Shown here in pieces: positions 54,029-58,250 of a stretch of DNA of 58,250 bases. The stretch lies in assembly GCA_002307215.1 (NCBI GenBank), contig DBTU01000013.1, positions 1 through 58,250 of the forward strand. The letters are read 5' to 3'. Source of the stretch: Lachnoclostridium sp. UBA1308 (lineage in GTDB: Bacteria; Bacillota; Clostridia; Lachnospirales; Lachnospiraceae). Within the stretch, counting starts at the first letter, position 1. Every line of letters starts with the position of its first letter. Below the pieces are notes generated by a model, which had not been told where the DNA came from, did not search any database, and was given only the letters and a program-made list of their open reading frames with translations. The position numbers and the translations under genes are program-made.

Positions 54029-56017
54029 TTAAACTTTAACCCTGTCTATGAGTGTTTGAAGATTTATAGCCAACTCTGTTAACTTGCCACTGGTTTCTGA
54101 CAAGGTCTTTGCAGCAGCGGTCTGTTCCTCGCTAAAAGATGCAGCCTGCTGTGTTCCCGCTGCATTCTGTTCAGCAATCGCTGATAAAGATTGGAGCATA
54201 TGAAGAATCTCGTTCTTCGCGCCCTCCATATCATTTTCCGATGCATTCAGTTTTTGAACAGCCTCTTTCGAAATCTGCATGGAGTCTGCGATCGCCCGGT
54301 ATTTCTGTATGGTTTCTGTTACACTCTTTTGCTGTTCCTGTGAGGTTGATTTTATTCGTTCAATGCTTATTGTAGATTTCATAACATTTTGCAAAAGTGT
54401 TTTTATTATTTTATCAATATGACTTGTTGAAGCTGCGGATTGATCAGCCATCTTCTGGATTTCCTGTGCAACAACCGAAAAGCCTCTCCCTGCCTCACCA
54501 GCCCTTGCGGCTTCGATGGAGGCATTCAGAGCAAGTAATGTAGTCTGGTTTGCCATCTCAGAAATTACTTTACTGGCTTCACCAATCTGCTCCGAACTTT
54601 TTTTTGTCTGCATAATAATTTCACAGATATCTTCCGTGGCATCCCTATTATCCTTGGCAGATATAGACAACCGATCCACATCACTCAGACCACTGTTTAC
54701 TAATTCGTTGACCTGCTCCGAGGTGCTGTTCAGATGATTCACATACTCCTGATTCTTCTCAATCAGCTCACCAAGAAGTGCGGCATTCTCCGATCCGATC
54801 TCGGTGTTAGCTGCCTGCTCGGAAGCTCCCTGTGCAATATTATCAATAGCGCAGGATATATCTTCTGAAATTTTTGCGGATTGCTCGGAAGCTGCTGTCA
54901 ACTCTTGTGCCGAGGCTGCAACATGACCTGCCGATTCATTAATATTTGATATGATTTCTTTGAGTTGTAGCGTCAACGATTTGAATGCATGAGAAAGAAC
55001 ACCGACCTCATCTTTTTGCTGCAAATATTTCTCTGAAATAATTTCCCGAAAGTCCAGATTTGCATATTGCTTTGAAAGCTTTGTAATACCGGTCAACGGT
55101 CTTGTAATTGTCTGCTCCAGCAGTAACACCACCCCAATACCTGCCAAAATTACAAGAATCATCACGATAAGGATGGTTCGCAACATCCCGGGAATAACTG
55201 AGAACACCTCCTGTTTATCCGCAGTTGTTGCAAAAATCCAGTTCGTACCCTCAATAGGAGCGAAGCCCGCAAAATAACTCTTATCATCTTTCGAAAAGCT
55301 TGTTACTCCGGCTTCCTCGTCCAGCATGTATTGAAAGGCAACTGACATTTCGGTAAGCTTTGAATCCTTGGTAGCTTCCTTGATTGGATTATAAAGCTTA
55401 GTTACCATTTCTATATCAGGATATGCAATTATTCTACCCTCCGTATTAATCATAAAGGCATAGCCATCATCGCCATAACCTTCATCCTGTGTTAATAGAC
55501 TCAGTGTATTGGCTTCGCTGCGGGCAACTAAGGCACCTACCACTTCACCGTCCTTTTTCACAGGAACGCAAATCTCAATCTCCGGCTGTCTTGTCACCCT
55601 GCTTATGATGACATCTGACATGGACGCTTTTCCATTCAGCCCGGCTTTGATATAACTTCTATCGCTCATTAAGCTTACTGTCCCATCCGAATAATAGGAA
55701 TATCCGTTGGCAAGAACATATCCAATGTCCAAAAAGGAGGTTTTTGAAAGCTCTTCTTTTAATGTGCGTAGGTCCACATCCCATCCCATATCTTCAATTT
55801 CCTGTTTTTGAGCAATTATCTCTAGGGATGTAATCAAGGTGTCCATTCTGCTTTCTGTCAGCTTAGCCCCCTCTGCGGCCATTAACCCTAGCGATTTTTC
55901 AGCTTCATCTTGTAAAGAAGAATAGCTTGTTTTTAGAAACACTAATCCCATTACCAATATTACTACAAATATCAGAGTGGAAAACGATACCATTAATTTT
56001 GTTTTAATACTCTTCAT
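54029..56017 (-). CDS. Methyl-accepting chemotaxis protein, 662 aa
   Basis: Transmembrane helix (about 5-27), extracellular double-Cache sensor (about 35-270), second helix (about 278-300), HAMP and cytoplasmic signalling coil with the hairpin tip EISEMANQTTLLALNASIEA. dCache receptors usually bind amino acids or other small metabolites. ATG 56017 has GGAGG 7 bases upstream. Confidence 0.94.
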   Translation of the reverse strand: MKSIKTKLMVSFSTLIFVVILVMGLVFLKTSYSSLQDEAEKSLGLMAAEGAKLTESRMDTLITSLEIIAQKQEIEDMGWDVDLRTLKEELSKTSFLDIGYVLANGYSYYSDGTVSLMSDRSYIKAGLNGKASMSDVIISRVTRQPEIEICVPVKKDGEVVGALVARSEANTLSLLTQDEGYGDDGYAFMINTEGRIIAYPDIEMVTKLYNPIKEATKDSKLTEMSVAFQYMLDEEAGVTSFSKDDKSYFAGFAPIEGTNWIFATTADKQEVFSVIPGMLRTILIVMILVILAGIGVVLLLEQTITRPLTGITKLSKQYANLDFREIISEKYLQQKDEVGVLSHAFKSLTLQLKEIISNINESAGHVAASAQELTAASEQSAKISEDISCAIDNIAQGASEQAANTEIGSENAALLGELIEKNQEYVNHLNSTSEQVNELVNSGLSDVDRLSISAKDNRDATEDICEIIMQTKKSSEQIGEASKVISEMANQTTLLALNASIEAARAGEAGRGFSVVAQEIQKMADQSAASTSHIDKIIKTLLQNVMKSTISIERIKSTSQEQQKSVTETIQKYRAIADSMQISKEAVQKLNASENDMEGAKNEILHMLQSLSAIAEQNAAGTQQAASFSEEQTAAAKTLSETSGKLTELAINLQTLIDRVKV

Positions 56018-56111
56018 CTTAAGTCCTCCCAGCATAAATCTTTCGTCTGATTAGAGTTTAAACAAATTTATCATTTTCTTCCCTCATTATTTATCAAAAT
56101 CCAGGTGAACT

Positions 56112-56615
56112 TTATGTGAAACTGTGAGTAATCCTTGACCAAGCTTCGAGTAACCGATCTATACTGCATCCGGCATTAGCGGGACTGGTAGAAGGAAGTC
56201 CTATACTTTCGCGACCGTTTATCGGAAGGATATACTTTTTATACAGATCGGTCGCTGTATTCCCGTTCGTAAATATCTGCTTGATATCTGCGGTATCCAG
56301 CACCGGACTCAGATCATTCGGTATGATGTCACGTATGCTGCTGTCAGACGAACCGGTTATCTCACAGCTTTGTATTACATCCCAGACTGCAATATGATGA
56401 TTCAGTAGAAGCACTCTTTTCTCCGCGATGGTATGAGGAAGCGCATCCTCAAAAAGAGTACTGATAACTCTCCAGAAACGGTTCTGGGGATGATGATAAA
56501 AGAATTCTCCTTCCCTTGATTTGACAGACGGAAAAGATCCCAGAATTAATATTCCGGAATCTTTATCATAAATCGGAGAGATTGGATGTATCACTTTGCC
56601 CACTCTATTATTCAC
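56112..56615 (-). CDS. DNA-deoxyinosine (hypoxanthine) glycosylase, UDG family, 167 aa
   Basis: Member of the uracil-DNA glycosylase superfamily. Motif 1 ILGSFPSVKSREGEFFYHHPQN and the C-terminal GLPSTSPANAG place it in the small hypoxanthine/mismatch type. It repairs deaminated bases. It starts 3 bp after deoB, so the two probably form an operon of deoxynucleoside handling and repair. Confidence 0.88.
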   Translation of the reverse strand: MNNRVGKVIHPISPIYDKDSGILILGSFPSVKSREGEFFYHHPQNRFWRVISTLFEDALPHTIAEKRVLLLNHHIAVWDVIQSCEITGSSDSSIRDIIPNDLSPVLDTADIKQIFTNGNTATDLYKKYILPINGRESIGLPSTSPANAGCSIDRLLEAWSRITHSFT

Positions 56616-56618
56616 CTC

Positions 56619-57797
56619 CTACTGTCTGATCAGTTCCTTTAAGAAGGAAGTACCTGCCACCTTTTGTTCGATATCAAAATAATCCAAAATCGTTGCTGCA
56701 ATGTCCGCAAAGGTTTGTCTCGTTCCTAAATTTACCCCATGACTTACTTCTTCCCCATATGCTACAAAGGGTATATACTCTCTGGAATGATCGGTGGACG
56801 GTGTGGACGGATCACATCCGTGATCCGCTGTTATAATCATAATATCTTCTTTGCGAAGAGCCGCGAGAATTCTTGGAAGTTGTTGGTCAAAATAAGTCAG
56901 AGCTTTCGCATATCCGTCAACATCATTACGATGTCCGTACATCATATCAAAATCCACCAAATTAACAAAACAAAGACCTTCAAAATCTCTTCCGCATCTT
57001 TCAATCAATTTTTCTATTCCCTCCGTATTACTATGAGAGCGAACGGTATCTGTAATCCCTTTTCCGGCAAAAATATCATTTATTTTCCCTACACCCAGTA
57101 CCTCCAGACCTCGTTCCTTCATCTGATCCAGCATAGAAACCGGCGGTACCAGTGAAAAATCATGGCGGTTTGATGTGCGTTCATACTCCGGATAAGTCCC
57201 GATAAAGGGCCTTGCAATGACACGCCCCACTCCATGATTTCCGGTCAGAATACCTCTTGCAATCTCACAGTAGCGGTAAAGCTCCTCAAGCGGTACAACC
57301 TCTTCATGAGCAGCGATCTGAAACACACTGTCTGCGGAGGTATATACAATCAGGGCGCCGGTCTCTACATGTTCCTTTCCATAATCCCTTATTACATCAG
57401 TTCCCGAATAAGGACGGTTGCACAGTGTCCTACGTCCCGTTTTCTCTTCAAAGAGCTTAATAACTTCCTCCGGAAATCCATTCGGAAAGGTTGGGAAGGG
57501 TTTTTCCGAGATAATCCCTGCAATCTCCCAATGACCGGTGGTTGTATCCTTTCCCTTTGATTGTTCCGCCATCCTTGCGACACATCCCTCATAAGGAGTT
57601 ACGCAATAACCTTCGGGAAATTTTTCCTTCACTCCTTCTATCTCAAACAACCCTAACTTATTCATATTCGGCATATTAAAATATGCGCTGGTGGATGCTG
57701 CATATAAGGTATGACTTCCTACATCACCGTAAATGCAAGCATCCGGTAAATCGCCGACCCCCACACTATCTAAAACAATCAAAAATACTCGTTTCAT
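56619..57797 (-). CDS. deoB: Phosphopentomutase, 392 aa
   Basis: Interconverts (deoxy)ribose 1- and 5-phosphates in nucleoside catabolism. Alkaline-phosphatase fold with metal motifs VLDSVGVGDLPDA at the start, the catalytic Thr in GKDTTTGHWE and C-terminal ITADHGCDPSTPSTDHSRE. ATG 57797 follows GGGGGGAAG; the five upstream codons are dropped. Confidence 0.96.
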   Translation of the reverse strand: MKRVFLIVLDSVGVGDLPDACIYGDVGSHTLYAASTSAYFNMPNMNKLGLFEIEGVKEKFPEGYCVTPYEGCVARMAEQSKGKDTTTGHWEIAGIISEKPFPTFPNGFPEEVIKLFEEKTGRRTLCNRPYSGTDVIRDYGKEHVETGALIVYTSADSVFQIAAHEEVVPLEELYRYCEIARGILTGNHGVGRVIARPFIGTYPEYERTSNRHDFSLVPPVSMLDQMKERGLEVLGVGKINDIFAGKGITDTVRSHSNTEGIEKLIERCGRDFEGLCFVNLVDFDMMYGHRNDVDGYAKALTYFDQQLPRILAALRKEDIMIITADHGCDPSTPSTDHSREYIPFVAYGEEVSHGVNLGTRQTFADIAATILDYFDIEQKVAGTSFLKELIRQ

Positions 57798-58250
57798 ATG
57801 TCTTCCCCCCATCTAATCTTTTTTTTTATGCTAACCTACACAAATTATCATCTTAGCTTCCATGGGCAGCCTTTGGCGGCTCTAAAGCTTATTTAGTTTT
57901 TCCAATTAATTTAATTATAATTATTTTTGCTAAATTTGTCTATGAAAACAACATCCTTAGATCTATATACTAGCGTAACATGCCTTGCCTTTTGAACATA
58001 GCTTCATAAAATACCGGAGTTGTTTACCTTAGTAACCTTTCTTGTTGAATTATCTATGATAAAAGCAAAGGTAGAAAAGAAAAAAAAGAGCATCTGGCAT
58101 CCTTGGTATCCTGGTAAAACGATTCAAGAACAGGTTATTGGCCGGAAAAACGGTGATGGGATTCTTGCAAGCAACCGTCCCTAGAAATTACAGTTCAGCC
58201 TTCAAAGAGATGTATCTAGACTGGGGAAAAAATGATTTCCATATAGGAGT
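57798..58250. other. Right-edge region without a confident gene
   Basis: AT-rich upstream region of deoB. A 42-codon plus-strand frame (58056-58184, opening MIKAKVEKKKKSIWHPWYPG) has coding-like composition but no ribosome binding site. It ends in ACCGTCCCTAG, a 13-bp stretch shared with the tip of the fold-back element near 49522-49534. The window ends before more can be said. Confidence 0.4.

Overview
The window looks like the chromosome of a spore-forming, probably flagellated clostridium, most like Lachnospiraceae. It has low GC, strong GGAGG-type ribosome binding sites, spore genes (spoIIE, yabP, yabQ, spoVT, Csp-type proteases), a CheX phosphatase and a chemotaxis receptor. The taxon is inferred from gene content only.

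Region 1 (about 45-13845) is a complete Tn7-like transposon of about 13.8 kb. Its ends begin TGTTG, carry repeated AT-rich TnsB-type sites, and are flanked by a 5-bp target duplication, ACAAT (40-44 and 13846-13850). The right end carries tnsA, tnsB, tnsC and a tniQ/tnsD-type gene on the minus strand, and a divergent tnsE homologue converges on tnsD from the plus strand. The element sits in the last codons of a 23S rRNA m5U methyltransferase gene (rlmD type) and supplies its stop codon. The cargo is a regulated operon (winged-helix regulator, ParB-like protein, D12-class adenine methyltransferase) behind a promoter with a perfect palindromic operator, plus three genes I do not recognise (a 435-aa protein, a four-helix membrane protein and a 105-aa protein). 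No CRISPR array or cas gene is visible. Just outside the left end lies a mirror-image end-like sequence, hinting at a neighbouring or earlier element.

Region 2 (13835-31460) is mostly housekeeping: rlmD and yhaM, an HtrA-like protein that has lost catalytic residues, a repeat-tailed membrane protein, mutS2 with a two-component system, a coiled-coil protein, trmL, cheX, an aminotransferase with an Lrp regulator, an AIR-synthase-like protein, a VanW/YoaR-like protein and a small membrane protein. A 286-bp fold-back element with two 93-bp arms (24738-25023) follows a GNAT acetyltransferase remnant.

Region 3 (31461-48667) holds nth, a radical SAM gene and two small genes, then the conserved Firmicutes block ftsH-hpt-tilS-spoIIE // tRNA-Met-divIC-yabQ-yabP-rqcP-hup-mazG, all on the minus strand. 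Between spoIIE and the tRNA, a plus-strand ABC transporter locus with a consensus promoter and a near-perfect Fur box has been placed; its permease gene is broken into three frames.

Region 4 (48668-58250) has a 980-bp spacer with a multi-hairpin fold-back element and a 37-codon ORF, then spoVT, a tandem pair of 566-aa subtilisin-like germination proteases (one active, one with the catalytic serine replaced by glycine), a chemotaxis receptor, a hypoxanthine/uracil DNA glycosylase and deoB.
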